Of a DNA stretch of 64,000 bases, positions 54,144 to 63,975 are shown piece after piece. Both the position numbers and the translations under genes were made by a program. Location of the stretch: NCBI RefSeq assembly GCF_001686985.1, contig NZ_CP015318.1, positions 1,548,001-1,612,000 of the forward strand, in the 5' to 3' direction. The stretch comes from Mesorhizobium amorphae CCNWGS0123. Lineage in GTDB: Bacteria > Pseudomonadota > Alphaproteobacteria > Rhizobiales > Rhizobiaceae. How positions within the stretch are numbered: the first letter of the stretch is position 1; each line of letters opens with the position of its first letter. The notes below the pieces were generated by a model. The model made no database searches. It was not told the origin of the DNA and was given only the letters and a program-made list of their open reading frames with translations.

Positions 54144-55250
54144 ATGAAGACGCCGCTGATCGACCGCCGGGATTTCCTCAAGGCCGCAGGCGCGGGTTTC
54201 ATCGCTGCAATGGCGCCTCAGGCCTGGGCTAACACGCTTGGCACGGATGCTGTCTTTGCCACCGCCTTCGTCAAACGCGACGGCAGCTATGGCGCAGCAG
54301 TGCTGTCCGAGGCCGGCAAGCTGCTGCACGCCATCGACCTGCCCGATCGAGGCCACGACGTCACTTTCGATCCGGTGTCGAAGCGCTCGGTGGTTTTTGC
54401 CCGGCAGCCCGGCACCTTCGCCGTGGTCTTCGACCACACCGGCCGCGACAGGCCGCTGACCATCGCCAGCATCACCGGCCGGCATTTCTTCGGCCATGGC
54501 GTGTTCTCGACCGATGGGGCGCTGCTTTACGCCACCGAGAATGATTTCGACAACGCCGCCGGCGTCGTCGGCGTCTATGACGCGCGCGCGAAATTCAGCC
54601 GCGTCGGCGAGTTTCCGACCTATGGCATGGGGCCGCACGAGCTCTTGCTGCAGGGCGACGGCAGGACTATCGCCGTCGCCAATGGCGGCATCGAGACGCA
54701 TCCGGACTACGGCCGCGCCGAGCTTAACATCGCGACGATGAAGCCGTCCTATGTACTGGTCGACCGCATCACCGGCGATCTCATCGAAAAGCACGAATTG
54801 CCGGCAGCACTGCACCAGCTGTCGATCCGCCACATGGATGCAGATCCGTCCGGCACGGTCTGGTTCGGCTGCCAGTATCGGGGGCCGGGCACCGATCGTC
54901 CGCTGCTGGTCGGGCGGGCCGCGCGCGGCAAGGAACTGCAACTGCTCGACATGCCGCAGGATGTGCTCTCCGGTTTCCGCAACTATATCGGTTCGGTCGC
55001 CGCCAATCCTGCTGCGGGCACGGTCGCCGTCTCCTCGCCGGAAGGCAATTCGCTTGCCGTCATCGACGCTGGGAATGGCCGTATCGTCGCCACCAGGGCG
55101 CTGGTCGAGGTCTGCGGCCTGGCGCCGGATGGTTCGGGCTTCATGGCGACGACGGGTGCCGGCGAGATCGTCGAGGGCAATGGCACGACGCGCTCCGAGC
55201 CTGACTATGTCTGGGACAATCACATGCTGCGCATCGAGCAGGCTGCATAG
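54144..55250 (+). CDS. DUF1513 domain protein (Tat-exported)
   Basis: The 368-residue protein has a twin-arginine signal (DRRDFLKAAGAGFIAAMAP). A beta-propeller-like body follows with repeats such as GHGVFSTDGALLYATENDFD and GPHELLLQGDGRTIAVANGG, matching DUF1513. These proteins occur at the end of imelysin/di-haem oxidoreductase operons and are presumed periplasmic iron-handling factors; the biochemical role is unknown. It is the last gene of the Irr unit. Confidence 0.87.
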   Translation: MKTPLIDRRDFLKAAGAGFIAAMAPQAWANTLGTDAVFATAFVKRDGSYGAAVLSEAGKLLHAIDLPDRGHDVTFDPVSKRSVVFARQPGTFAVVFDHTGRDRPLTIASITGRHFFGHGVFSTDGALLYATENDFDNAAGVVGVYDARAKFSRVGEFPTYGMGPHELLLQGDGRTIAVANGGIETHPDYGRAELNIATMKPSYVLVDRITGDLIEKHELPAALHQLSIRHMDADPSGTVWFGCQYRGPGTDRPLLVGRAARGKELQLLDMPQDVLSGFRNYIGSVAANPAAGTVAVSSPEGNSLAVIDAGNGRIVATRALVEVCGLAPDGSGFMATTGAGEIVEGNGTTRSEPDYVWDNHMLRIEQAA

Positions 55251-55388
55251 GCAGCGGCCCGGAGGCCGACGGATCTGGACCCTGGCCGAAGCGAAGCCGC
55301 TTAACAATTGTGCACCATCCCCCTTGCGGCGGCGGGCCATGGCGGGCACAGGGAATTGTTTTTCAACCCTGGGCGTTAACCAGACACC

Positions 55389-56066
55389 ATGAAGTTGCTT
55401 GCCATCGACTGTGCCGCCAGTCTCTGCGCCGCCTGCGTCTATGACGCGGCGGCCGGTAGCGAGCTTGGCCGCCAGGTGCTCGATCTCGGCAAGGGTCATG
55501 CCGAGCATCTGATGTCGGTTATCGATGCGGCGCTGAAGGCCGCCGGCACCGGATATCCCGGCCTTGGCGCCATTGCCGTCTCCATCGGCCCGGGATCCTT
55601 CACTGGCCTGCGCGTCGGCGTGTCGGCCGCGCGAGGCCTGGCGCTGGCGCTGAAAATCCCGGCAATCGGCGTAACGACGCTGGAAGCACTGGCGGCGGAG
55701 GCGGCGACGCTGTTTCCGGACCGGCCGGTGCTGGCCGCGCTTGATGCCGGACGCGACGAGATTCATGCTGCTCTGTATGATAAAGCGTCAGCTTTGACTT
55801 ACGGGCCATCGGTCGCCACTATTCCCGAAGCGGTTGCTATGGCGCTGGAGCTTTCTGCAGTCCTTGCCGGCACTGCCGCGGCACAGATCGCAGCTTCGGT
55901 CGACCATCCCTTCGACATCGGTCCGACATCAGCCACAGCCGACATCGCCGTCTATGCCCGACTGGCAGCGGCCAAAGGTGCAGGCGAAAAGCCCAAGCCG
56001 CTTTATCTGCGCGGCGCCGATGCAAAGCCGCAGGCGGGGTTCATCCTACCGAGGCAGGTCAGTTGA
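55389..56066 (+). CDS. tsaB: tRNA threonylcarbamoyladenosine biosynthesis protein TsaB
   Basis: The 225-residue protein of the ASKHA fold has LAIDCAASLCAACVYD at the start, LGKGHAEHLMSVID, and the conserved AVSIGPGSFTGLRVGVSAARGLA (about 62-84). With TsaD and TsaE it makes t6A37 on tRNAs that read ANN codons. Its TGA overlaps the rimI ATG by one base. About 140 bases before it hold its promoter. Confidence 0.93.
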   Translation: MKLLAIDCAASLCAACVYDAAAGSELGRQVLDLGKGHAEHLMSVIDAALKAAGTGYPGLGAIAVSIGPGSFTGLRVGVSAARGLALALKIPAIGVTTLEALAAEAATLFPDRPVLAALDAGRDEIHAALYDKASALTYGPSVATIPEAVAMALELSAVLAGTAAAQIAASVDHPFDIGPTSATADIAVYARLAAAKGAGEKPKPLYLRGADAKPQAGFILPRQVS

Positions 56067-56560
56067 TGCGCATTCCTTTCCTTCCGCCGCGTCGCAGAGA
56101 CTATGCGCTTCAGCCTCTGACGGTTGCCGACAGTCCCGCTGTCGCGGCGCTGCACCAGGAGGATTTTGTCCGACCCTGGACCGACGATGAGTTTGCCTCG
56201 CTGCTCGAGCAGGACACGGTGTTCGGCTATGCCGCGCGCGAGACCGGACAGGGCTCCAAGCCGCCGGTAGGCTTCGTGCTCGCGCGGTTGGCCGCCGGCG
56301 AAGGCGAGATCCTGACCGTCGCCGTCGCCCGCTCGCATCGCCGCCAGGGCCTTGGCTGGCAGTTGATGGATGCGGTCCTGCGCGAATTGCACGCGCAGCG
56401 CGCCGAGGCGCTTTTCCTCGAGGTCGACGAGACCAACGTGGCGGCCATTGCGCTCTACCGGCGGCTCGGCTTTCGCGAAGTCGGCAAGCGCGCCAACTAT
56501 TACAGATCGGCGGAGCACGGCCCGACCGGCGCGCTTGTCATGCGCCGCGATCTTCGCTAG
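56066..56560 (+). CDS. rimI: Ribosomal-protein-alanine N-acetyltransferase RimI
   Basis: The 164-residue GNAT enzyme has the acetyl-CoA loop in VAVARSHRRQGLGWQL (about 92-107) and FLEVDETNVAAIALYRRLGF, the typical RimI C-terminal motif. It acetylates the N-terminus of ribosomal protein S18. The ATG at 56066 is used rather than the TTG at 56063. Linkage to tsaB is conserved in many bacteria. Confidence 0.9.
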   Translation: MRIPFLPPRRRDYALQPLTVADSPAVAALHQEDFVRPWTDDEFASLLEQDTVFGYAARETGQGSKPPVGFVLARLAAGEGEILTVAVARSHRRQGLGWQLMDAVLRELHAQRAEALFLEVDETNVAAIALYRRLGFREVGKRANYYRSAEHGPTGALVMRRDLR

Positions 56561-56577
56561 CCAGACGCCGCATGGCC

Positions 56578-56669
56578 CCGAAAATCGGATCCGATTTTCG
56601 GAAAGGATTATGCGGCAAATTCACATTGGGGTGTTACAGCGTCCTTTGCGCGTCCAAAAAAGAACGCGC
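56578..56669. repeat. Rhizobial intergenic palindromic repeat (RIME-like)
   Basis: A perfect 24-bp palindrome (56578-56601; centre ggatcc, arms ccgaaaatc) is followed by aaaggattatgcggc. A second, weaker inverted repeat (gcgcgt at 56648-56653 with acgcgc at 56664-56669) comes after it. Two palindromes joined by a conserved spacer match the rhizobial intergenic mosaic element type, which occurs in many copies in these genomes. It fills the space between rimI and plsC. Confidence 0.65.
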
Positions 56670-56694
56670 GGCGCCGTAACGGCAGGGCCGGCGA

Positions 56695-57495
56695 ATGATC
56701 AAGAAATTCAGGATTTTCGCGGCGCTGGCCCTCGTCGCCACCGGCACGCTGATCCTCGCGCCTCTGCAGATACTGTCGATGAAGACCGGGCTCTGGCCGG
56801 AGACGTTCATCCTGAAGATCTGGCACAGGTTGATCGCGAGGGCGCTGGGATTGCGCATCCATGTCAAGGGAGAGCTGTCGACCAAGCGCCCCCTGCTGGT
56901 TGTGTCCAACCACATCTCCTGGACCGACATCATGGTGCTGGGGTCCATGGTCGACGTGAAATTCATCGCCCGCGCCGATATGGAAGGCTGGCCACTGATC
57001 GGCATGCTGTCCAAACTGCAGCGCACCGTCTTCATCGAGCGCGAGCGCAAGCGCACGTCGGGCGAACAGGCGAGCGAGATCGCCGGTCGCATGGCCAAGG
57101 GCGATGCCATGGTGCTGTTTGCCGAAGGCTCGACAGGTGACGGCAATCTGGTGTTGCCGTTCAAGAGCACGCTGTTCGGCGCCGCCTCGATGGCGATCGC
57201 GGAAGGCGCGACGGAACAGGTTTTCATTCAGCCGGTGGCAATCGTCTACACGCGGTTGCACGGCGTGCCGCTCGGCCGCCGCCACCGGCCGATCGCCGCC
57301 TGGATCGGCGACGAGGATTTGATGCCGCATCTCAAGGTGCTGCTGGCCGAAGGTGCTCTGGACGTCGAGGTCCATTTCGGTGAACCGATCGCCTTTGCCA
57401 AGGGATCGAACCGCAAGGAGACGGCAAGGCTGATGGAAGCCAGGGTGCGCGAGATGGCCCAGGCCGCGCTCGCCGATCCACGCCCAAGCCGGTAG
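56695..57495 (+). CDS. plsC: 1-acyl-sn-glycerol-3-phosphate acyltransferase
   Basis: The 266-residue membrane enzyme has one N-terminal hydrophobic segment, the HX4D catalytic motif in NHISWTDIM (about residue 75), a substrate site in LFAEGSTGDG and PVAIVYT. It acylates lysophosphatidate to phosphatidate in phospholipid synthesis. A short linker follows the RIME-like repeat. It might instead be a related ornithine-lipid acyltransferase (OlsA type); sequence alone does not exclude this. Confidence 0.85.
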   Translation: MIKKFRIFAALALVATGTLILAPLQILSMKTGLWPETFILKIWHRLIARALGLRIHVKGELSTKRPLLVVSNHISWTDIMVLGSMVDVKFIARADMEGWPLIGMLSKLQRTVFIERERKRTSGEQASEIAGRMAKGDAMVLFAEGSTGDGNLVLPFKSTLFGAASMAIAEGATEQVFIQPVAIVYTRLHGVPLGRRHRPIAAWIGDEDLMPHLKVLLAEGALDVEVHFGEPIAFAKGSNRKETARLMEARVREMAQAALADPRPSR

Positions 57496-57557
57496 GCTGA
57501 AAGCGCTAGGCCAGAATCGTCTGTTTTTTGTCACGGAAAGGCGTTAGAAGCCGCCCA

Positions 57558-58967
57558 ATGGACTTGAACACGATAGAGCGCGACGACATCGGCCCTGCGG
57601 CTGACAGCGCACCTGCACCCGCTGGCACGGCGAAAAAGGTCTTCGTCAAGACCTATGGCTGCCAGATGAACGTCTACGATTCGCAGCGCATGACCGATGC
57701 GCTGGCCGCCGACGGCTATGTCGCGACCGATGCCATCGCCGAGGCCGATCTGGTCCTGCTCAACACCTGCCATATCAGGGAAAAGGCGGCGGAAAAGGTC
57801 TATTCCGAGCTTGGCCGCATCCGCGACATGAAGGCCGAGCGCGCCGCGGCCGGGCGCGAACTGCTGATCGGCGTCGCCGGCTGCGTGGCCCAGGCCGAAG
57901 GTGCCGAGATCATCCGTCGCTCGCCGGCCGTCGATCTGGTCATCGGCCCGCAGACCTACCACCGGCTACCCGACGTGCTGGCAAGGGTGCGCGGCGGCGA
58001 AAAGATCGTCGAGACCGACTACGCCGTCGAGGACAAGTTCGAGCATCTGCCGCAGCCGAAGCGCGCCGAAGTGATCAAGCGCGGCGTCACCGCCTTCCTC
58101 ACCGTGCAGGAGGGCTGCGACAAGTTCTGCACCTTCTGCGTCGTACCCTATACGCGCGGCTCCGAAGTCTCGCGGCCGGTGGCACAGATCGTCGCCGAGG
58201 CCGAGCGCCTGGCCGAGGCCGGCGTGCGCGAAGTGACGCTGCTCGGCCAGAACGTCAATGCCTGGCACGGCCTGGGCGAGGACGGCAGCGAATGGGGCCT
58301 TGGCCGCCTGCTGTTCCGGCTGGCCGAAATCCCCGGCCTGGCGCGGTTGCGCTATACCACCAGCCATCCGCGCGACATGGACGACGAATTGATATCGGCG
58401 CATCGCGACCTGCCGGCGCTGATGCCTTATCTGCACCTGCCGGTGCAGTCGGGCTCCGACCGTATCCTCAAGGCGATGAACCGCAGGCATACCGCAAGCG
58501 ACTATCTGGCGCTGATCGAGCGTATCCGCGCTGCGCGCAACGACATTGCTCTGTCCGGCGACTTCATCGTCGGCTTCCCAGGCGAGACGGAGGCGGATTT
58601 CGAGGCGACGATGGAACTCGTGCGCCAGGTCAACTATGCCTCGGCCTTTTCGTTCAAATATTCGCCGCGTCCCGGCACGCCGGGCGCCGAAATGACCGAT
58701 CACGTGCCGGAAGCCGTCAAGGACGAACGCCTGCAGCGGCTGCAGGCCCTGCTCCTGAAGCAGCAGCAGGACTTCGGCACGAGCCTGGTCGGCAGGACCA
58801 TCGGCACGCTGATCGAGAAGCCCGGCCGTCAGGCCGGTCAGAAGGTCGGCCGCTCGCCATGGCTGCAGCCGGTTATTGTTGATGAAAAGGCCGGCGAAAT
58901 CGGTGACATTATCCAGGTGCGAATCACAAGGACGGGCTACAATAGCCTGTTCGCCGAATTGGCCTGA
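57558..58967 (+). CDS. miaB: tRNA-2-methylthio-N6-dimethylallyladenosine synthase MiaB
   Basis: The 469-residue radical-SAM enzyme has the N-terminal methylthiotransferase domain with cluster Cys in YGCQMN, NTCHIRE and AGCVAQ. The radical-SAM CxxxCxxC is CDKFCTFC (about 194-201), and a TRAM domain lies at the C-terminus ([10 protein letters not shown]...). It adds the 2-methylthio group to A37 of tRNAs reading U-starting codons. The ATG at 57558 begins before the conserved part. phoH follows 26 bases after its stop. Confidence 0.95.
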   Translation: MDLNTIERDDIGPAADSAPAPAGTAKKVFVKTYGCQMNVYDSQRMTDALAADGYVATDAIAEADLVLLNTCHIREKAAEKVYSELGRIRDMKAERAAAGRELLIGVAGCVAQAEGAEIIRRSPAVDLVIGPQTYHRLPDVLARVRGGEKIVETDYAVEDKFEHLPQPKRAEVIKRGVTAFLTVQEGCDKFCTFCVVPYTRGSEVSRPVAQIVAEAERLAEAGVREVTLLGQNVNAWHGLGEDGSEWGLGRLLFRLAEIPGLARLRYTTSHPRDMDDELISAHRDLPALMPYLHLPVQSGSDRILKAMNRRHTASDYLALIERIRAARNDIALSGDFIVGFPGETEADFEATMELVRQVNYASAFSFKYSPRPGTPGAEMTDHVPEAVKDERLQRLQALLLKQQQDFGTSLVGRTIGTLIEKPGRQAGQKVGRSPWLQPVIVDEKAGEIGDIIQVRITRTGYNSLFAELA

Positions 58968-58993
58968 CGGCCTCGGCAGATGAGGAGAGACGG

Positions 58994-60043
58994 TTGAGCG
59001 CTGCTGAACTGAAGAATCTGCCCCCGAGCCAGGCATCCGGGGCCTCTGACATGGCGCACATCGTTCTGACCTTCGACAACAACAAGCTTGCCAGCGCCCT
59101 GTACGGCCAGTTCGACGAGAACCTGGCCAGACTCGAACAGAAGCTCGGCGTCGATATCCGCTCGCGCGGCAACCAGCTGACCATAAAAGGCTCGGCCTCC
59201 GCCGCCGAGCAGGCGCGCCGCGCCTTGGACAATCTCTACGGCATTCTCCAGAAAGGCGTCGACATCGGCCAGTCCGACGTCGACGGCGCCGTGCGCATGG
59301 CGATCGCCGCCGACGACCAGCTGACGCTGCCGACGCTGGAGCGCAAGGGCAAGATGTCCGCCGCCCAGATTTCGACGCGCAAGAAAACCATCTATGCCCG
59401 CTCGCTCAACCAGGACGCCTATATGCGGGCGCTGGAGCGGTCCGAGCTTGTCTTCGGCATCGGCCCGGCCGGCACCGGCAAGACCTATCTGGCGGTGGCG
59501 CATGCGGCGATGCTGCTCGAACGCGGCATGGTCGAACGCATCATCCTGTCGCGGCCCGCCGTCGAGGCCGGCGAGCGGCTGGGTTTCCTGCCCGGCGACA
59601 TGAAGGAAAAGGTCGATCCGTATCTGCGGCCGCTCTATGACGCTCTCTACGACATGATGCCGGCCGACAAGGTCGAGCGTGCGATCGCCGCCGAGGTTAT
59701 CGAGATCGCCCCGCTGGCCTTCATGCGCGGCCGGACGCTGGCACATGCCGCCGTCATCCTCGACGAGGCGCAGAACACCACGCCGATGCAGATGAAGATG
59801 TTCCTCACCCGTCTCGGTGAGAACTCGCGCATGATCGTCACCGGCGATCCGACGCAGATCGACCTTCCCTCGAACACCAAATCGGGCCTGGTCGAAGCAC
59901 TGCGCATCCTCGATGGCGTCGCGGGCTCGGTGACCGTTCGCTTCGGCGACGGCGACGTGGTTCGCCATCCGCTGGTGGCGGAAATCGTCAGGGCCTATGA
60001 CCGCGACGCCAAGCTGGCGCGCGGCCTGGGCACCGAGAGCTGA
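58994..60043 (+). CDS. phoH: PhoH-family ATPase
   Basis: The 349-residue protein has an N-terminal KH-like region and a P-loop GPAGTGKTYLAV (about 157-168). RPAVEAGERLGFLPGD is conserved, and Walker B is AVILDEAQNTTPMQMKM. The TTG start is used because AGGAGAGACGG precedes it; an in-frame ATG at 59051 is the alternative. PhoH-like ATPases next to ybeY and miaB are linked with RNA metabolism, though the exact reaction is unclear. Confidence 0.92.
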   Translation: MSAAELKNLPPSQASGASDMAHIVLTFDNNKLASALYGQFDENLARLEQKLGVDIRSRGNQLTIKGSASAAEQARRALDNLYGILQKGVDIGQSDVDGAVRMAIAADDQLTLPTLERKGKMSAAQISTRKKTIYARSLNQDAYMRALERSELVFGIGPAGTGKTYLAVAHAAMLLERGMVERIILSRPAVEAGERLGFLPGDMKEKVDPYLRPLYDALYDMMPADKVERAIAAEVIEIAPLAFMRGRTLAHAAVILDEAQNTTPMQMKMFLTRLGENSRMIVTGDPTQIDLPSNTKSGLVEALRILDGVAGSVTVRFGDGDVVRHPLVAEIVRAYDRDAKLARGLGTES

Positions 60044-60060
60044 TGTGACGATGCGGGCTC

Positions 60061-60567
60061 ATGCCTGAAGACATAAAACCTGGCGGCGGGGATCTTTCGG
60101 TTCCCGTCGACATCGATATTTCGATCGAGTCGGGCGACTGGCCTGATGAGGCGGCGCTGACGCGTCTGGTCGATCGCGCCGTGTCGGCCGCCTTTGCCGA
60201 AACCGGCGCCGCCGGCCGTTCCGAGCTCAGCATCGTCTTTTCCGACGACGCCCATATCCGCACCCTCAACGACGGCTGGCGCGGCAAGGACAAGCCGACC
60301 AACGTCTTGTCTTTCCCGGCTTTTCCGTTTCCGAAGGGCGGTCCGCTGCCGCCGATGCTGGGCGACATCGTACTGGCTGCCGAGACGGTCGCGAAGGAAG
60401 CGGGTCTGGAAGACAAGCCGCTCGAGAACCATATCACCCATCTCATCATCCACGGCCTGCTGCACCTTCTGGGCTACGATCACGAGACCGACGCCGAGGC
60501 CGAGGAGATGGAAGCGATCGAGCGCTCAGCGCTTGCGAGGCTTGCCATTCCCGATCCCTACGCGTAA
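60061..60567 (+). CDS. ybeY: Endoribonuclease YbeY (rRNA maturation)
   Basis: This 168-residue metallo-endoribonuclease has the zinc motif [11 protein letters not shown] (about 136-146), preceded by [11 protein letters not shown] and [11 protein letters not shown]. It takes part in 16S rRNA 3' end maturation and ribosome quality control. It follows phoH by 17 bases and precedes the CBS-domain gene by 27 bases, all in one probable transcript. Confidence 0.93.
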   Translation: MPEDIKPGGGDLSVPVDIDISIESGDWPDEAALTRLVDRAVSAAFAETGAAGRSELSIVFSDDAHIRTLNDGWRGKDKPTNVLSFPAFPFPKGGPLPPMLGDIVLAAETVAKEAGLEDKPLENHITHLIIHGLLHLLGYDHETDAEAEEMEAIERSALARLAIPDPYA

Positions 60568-60594
60568 CTAAAAAGATCAATTGACCGGACGACG

Positions 60595-61668
60595 ATGAAC
60601 GACAAACCAGAGACTGCCGCCCGCTCCGACGCCGGCAGTGCGACCAAGCCTTCCGAAACGACGGAAGAGGGCTCGAGTCCGAGTACAACGACCGGCAGCA
60701 TCGCCAGCGAGCCATCGCCTGCCGGTCCTTCCCTGTTCGATCGCGTGCTTGGCCTGTTCAGGCAGCGCAACGGCACCAGCCTGCGTGAGGAAATTGCCGG
60801 CGCGCTTGCCGAAACGACCAGCGATGCCGGCGCCTTTTCGCCCGGCGAACGGGCAATGCTCAACAACATCTTGCGCCTGCGCGAGGTGCGCGTCGAGGAC
60901 GTCATGGTGCCGCGCGCCGACATCGAGGCGGTCGAGATCACGACGACGCTGGGCGATCTTCTCGGCCTGTTCGAACAGTCCGGACATTCGCGCATGCCTG
61001 TCTATTCCGAGACGCTCGACGATCCGCGCGGCATGGTCCACATCCGCGACGTGCTTGCCCACATCACCAAGGTCGCCCGCGTCAAGAAGGGCCGAACCAG
61101 CCGGAAGGCGCCGGCCACGACGTTGCTTGATCTCGCCCAGGTCGATCTCGCGCGCACCATCGGTGATCTCAACCTGATCCGACCGGTGCTGTTCGTGCCG
61201 CCGTCAATGCTTGCCTCCGATCTGATGGGTCGGATGCAGACGACGCGCACTCAGATGGCGCTGGTCATCGACGAATATGGCGGCACCGACGGCCTCGCCT
61301 CGCTGGAAGACATCGTCGAGATGGTGGTCGGCGACATCGAGGACGAGCACGACGATGACGAGCCGATGATCACCCAGACCGGCGAAGGCGTCTTCATCGT
61401 CGACGGCAAGGCCGAGATAGACGAGGTCGCCAAGATGATCGGCGAGGATTTCGCCGCCGGCGAGCACGGCGAATATGTCGACACCATAGGCGGTATGATC
61501 TTCAACACCCTTGGCCGCGTGCCGGCCCGTGGCGAAGTTGTGCAGGCCATACCCGGCTTCGAGTTCCACGTGCTCGACGCCGATCCGCGCCGGGTCAAGC
61601 GCGTGCGCATCGTGCAGAGCCAGAAGGGCGAGCGTCGCCGCCGCGCCGCCCGCGCCGAACAGGCCTAA
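60595..61668 (+). CDS. corC: CorC/TlyC-family CBS-domain protein
   Basis: The 357-residue protein has a low-complexity N-terminal tail. Two CBS domains follow (about 95-235) with VRVEDVMVPRADI and ALVIDEYGGTDGLASLEDIV, then a C-terminal transporter-associated domain (VDTIGGMIFNTLGRVPARGE). There are no membrane segments, so it is the soluble CorC form. A magnesium/cobalt efflux role is assigned from homology. Linkage with ybeY and lnt is conserved. Confidence 0.9.
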   Translation: MNDKPETAARSDAGSATKPSETTEEGSSPSTTTGSIASEPSPAGPSLFDRVLGLFRQRNGTSLREEIAGALAETTSDAGAFSPGERAMLNNILRLREVRVEDVMVPRADIEAVEITTTLGDLLGLFEQSGHSRMPVYSETLDDPRGMVHIRDVLAHITKVARVKKGRTSRKAPATTLLDLAQVDLARTIGDLNLIRPVLFVPPSMLASDLMGRMQTTRTQMALVIDEYGGTDGLASLEDIVEMVVGDIEDEHDDDEPMITQTGEGVFIVDGKAEIDEVAKMIGEDFAAGEHGEYVDTIGGMIFNTLGRVPARGEVVQAIPGFEFHVLDADPRRVKRVRIVQSQKGERRRRAARAEQA

Positions 61669-61678
61669 GCGCCGATCG

Positions 61679-62149
61679 ATGTCGGTCGACGACCCGTTCA
61701 AGCACTCGACCATAGGTTCCGGCGTATTCTACAAGGACGCGCGGGCCGCGTTGAAATGGCTCGAAAAGGCCTTCGGATTCGAGCCGAGCATGGTCGTCAG
61801 CGACGCCGACGGCAGGCTTGTCCATTCCGAGATGCGCTTCGGCGACGGCTACATCATCGTCGATTCCGAATGGGCCGACCATATCGCCAGCCCGGCTTCT
61901 GTCGGCGGCCGGAACACGCAATCAATCTATATCCGCCTTGATGCCGGCCTGGACGTGCATTGCGAGCAGGCGAGGGCAGCAGGCGCCGACATCACCCAGG
62001 AGCCTGCCGACCAGTTCTATGGCGAACGGCTTTACCGGGCGCGCGATCCCGAAGGCCATGTCTGGACATTCACCCAGACCATGCGGGCCGTGCCACGCGA
62101 AGAGGCTGAGCGGCTCGGCGATCTGAAGATCGAGGGCTGGCACCGATAG
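61679..62149 (+). CDS. VOC-family (glyoxalase/bleomycin-resistance fold) protein
   Basis: The 156-residue single-domain protein has paired beta-alpha-beta repeats. One is ALKWLEKAFGFEPSMVVSD with HSEMRFGDGYIIV, and the other is GADITQEPADQFYGERLYRARDPEGHVWTF. The substrate and metal cannot be told. It starts ten bases after corC and lies before lnt, so it is inserted in the normally adjacent corC-lnt pair. Confidence 0.8.
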   Translation: MSVDDPFKHSTIGSGVFYKDARAALKWLEKAFGFEPSMVVSDADGRLVHSEMRFGDGYIIVDSEWADHIASPASVGGRNTQSIYIRLDAGLDVHCEQARAAGADITQEPADQFYGERLYRARDPEGHVWTFTQTMRAVPREEAERLGDLKIEGWHR

Positions 62150-62242
62150 CGCGGTGATTGGCCGGTCGGGGTTCTCGGCGCAAGCCCCGTTCCGATAATT
62201 CTGATAAATCTGCTGTCGTGATTCGCGCGACTGGAAGTGTGT

Positions 62243-63835
62243 ATGCAGCGCCTGGCCGGCCGGATAATACTGCTTTGGGGTTGGCGCCGCGCGCTGGTGG
62301 CGTTTCTCGCTGGAGCGTTGGCGGTTCTCGCCCAGGCGCCCTATGATTTCTTCGCCGTCTGCTTCATCTCCTTCCCGCTCCTGGTCTGGCTGCTCGACGG
62401 CGCGACCGGCGAGGCCTCCGACGGGTGGCTGAGGCGGCTCAGGCCCGCCTTCGCCATCGGCTGGTGGTTCGGCTTCGGCTATTTTCTTGCCGGCCTGTGG
62501 TGGATCGGCGAGGCGCTGCTGGTCGAGGCCGACAGTTTCGCCTGGGCTCTGCCCTTCGCGGTGGTCGGAATCCCCTTTGCAATGGCCTTCTTCTACGGCT
62601 TCGCCGCGGTCGTCGCGCGACTCCTGTGGAACAACGATATCGGCCGCATTGCGGCACTCGCCTTCGGTTTCGGCCTGGCGGAATGGCTGCGCGATTTCCT
62701 GTTCACCGGCTTTCCCTGGAATGCCGTCGGCTACGCGGCAATGCCGGTGCCGCTCTTGATGCAGAGCGTGTCGGTGACCGGCATGATCGGCATGAACGCG
62801 CTGGCGGTCTTCGTCTTTTCGCTGCCCGCGCTCGTTGCGGGGCGCCGGCACCTTCGCCTGGGCTTTGGGCTGCTTATCCTGCTTGTCGCCGCCCATGTCG
62901 GCTTCGGCTATGTCAGGCTTGCCATGCCGGTCGAACCGGCAACCCGCTCGATCGATGTCCGCATCGTTCAGCCGGACGTCGATCTCAGCGAAAAGTGGGA
63001 CGCTTCGGTGCGCGACCGCATCTTCGCCACACTGCTCGGCCTGTCGGCGAAGGAACCGGAACCCGGCCATGCCAAGCCGCAACTGATTCTGTGGCCGGAG
63101 ACATCGGTGCCTTTCCTGTTCACCGAACGCCCGGACGCGCTGACCGCGCTTGGCGATATGCTGGGTGAAGGCCAGATGCTGGTCGCCGGCGTCGTTCGCG
63201 AGGAGGGCGGCTCGGCGGCCGGCGCCGACAGCCGCTATTACAATTCCGTGGTGGCGATCAACGACAAGGGCGAGATCACGGACGCCGTCGATAAGGTCCA
63301 CCTGGTGCCGTTCGGCGAGTATCTGCCTTTCGCCGGCTTGCTCGGCCGCTTCGGCATCGAACAGCTCGTTGCCGGGCCGATGAATTTCGCGGCCGGCAAC
63401 GAACGGCATCCGATCACGCTGCCGGACGGTGTGCGGGCGCTCCCGTTCATTTGCTACGAAGTTATCTTTCCCGATCTGGTTGCAGTTGACGCTACGTCAT
63501 CCGAGCTTATTGTGAATGTCACGAACGACGCTTGGTTCGGGGATACACCGGGTCCGTACCAGCACTTCAGGCAGGCTCAGATCCGGGCCGTGGAGAATGG
63601 TTTGCCTTTGTTGCGCGCGGCTAACAATGGCATTTCCGCCGTTGTCGACCCGCGCGGACGCATCGTCGACGCGCTCGCCGTCGACGCGCGTGGAGCCATC
63701 GATGTGCGGGTGCCGATATCTGGGCGCGCCCTCATTTCCGCCGCCCAGCGGCGAATTAACGGATTGCTGATCATATTCCTGTTCGCCCTGGGAGGGTTCA
63801 CATCGAATGTAAGGCAACGGCTACGGGTGAATTGA
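62243..63835 (+). CDS. lnt: Apolipoprotein N-acyltransferase
   Basis: The 530-residue inner-membrane enzyme has about seven hydrophobic segments before residue 235. A nitrilase-like periplasmic domain follows, with Glu in [10 protein letters not shown], Lys in [14 protein letters not shown] and the catalytic Cys in [13 protein letters not shown] last membrane segment is at the C-terminus. It adds the third acyl chain to lipoproteins. Several predicted lipoproteins in this window would be substrates. The ATG at 62243 is preferred over the GTG at 62237. Confidence 0.94.
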   Translation: MQRLAGRIILLWGWRRALVAFLAGALAVLAQAPYDFFAVCFISFPLLVWLLDGATGEASDGWLRRLRPAFAIGWWFGFGYFLAGLWWIGEALLVEADSFAWALPFAVVGIPFAMAFFYGFAAVVARLLWNNDIGRIAALAFGFGLAEWLRDFLFTGFPWNAVGYAAMPVPLLMQSVSVTGMIGMNALAVFVFSLPALVAGRRHLRLGFGLLILLVAAHVGFGYVRLAMPVEPATRSIDVRIVQPDVDLSEKWDASVRDRIFATLLGLSAKEPEPGHAKPQLILWPETSVPFLFTERPDALTALGDMLGEGQMLVAGVVREEGGSAAGADSRYYNSVVAINDKGEITDAVDKVHLVPFGEYLPFAGLLGRFGIEQLVAGPMNFAAGNERHPITLPDGVRALPFICYEVIFPDLVAVDATSSELIVNVTNDAWFGDTPGPYQHFRQAQIRAVENGLPLLRAANNGISAVVDPRGRIVDALAVDARGAIDVRVPISGRALISAAQRRINGLLIIFLFALGGFTSNVRQRLRVN

Positions 63836-63861
63836 CAGCCGACACATTAGAAACTCATACT
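63832..63861 (+). promoter_or_regulatory. Candidate promoter for the gene starting at 63976
   Basis: TTGACA at 63832-63837 and CATACT at 63856-63861 are 18 bases apart. The -35 element overlaps the lnt stop. A start near 63868 would give a leader of about 110 bases before the next ATG. Support is limited to the two hexamers. Confidence 0.35.
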
Positions 63862-63975
63862 GTAAGTGCCTAAAATTTTCTCGAAGTCGGTTGGTGGTTC
63901 TGTTGGGGCAGTTGGCTCCGGCTTCGTTTGGGCAAGAAAAAATAGAAAAAGCCGGAAAAATTCGGCGAGGAGAAA

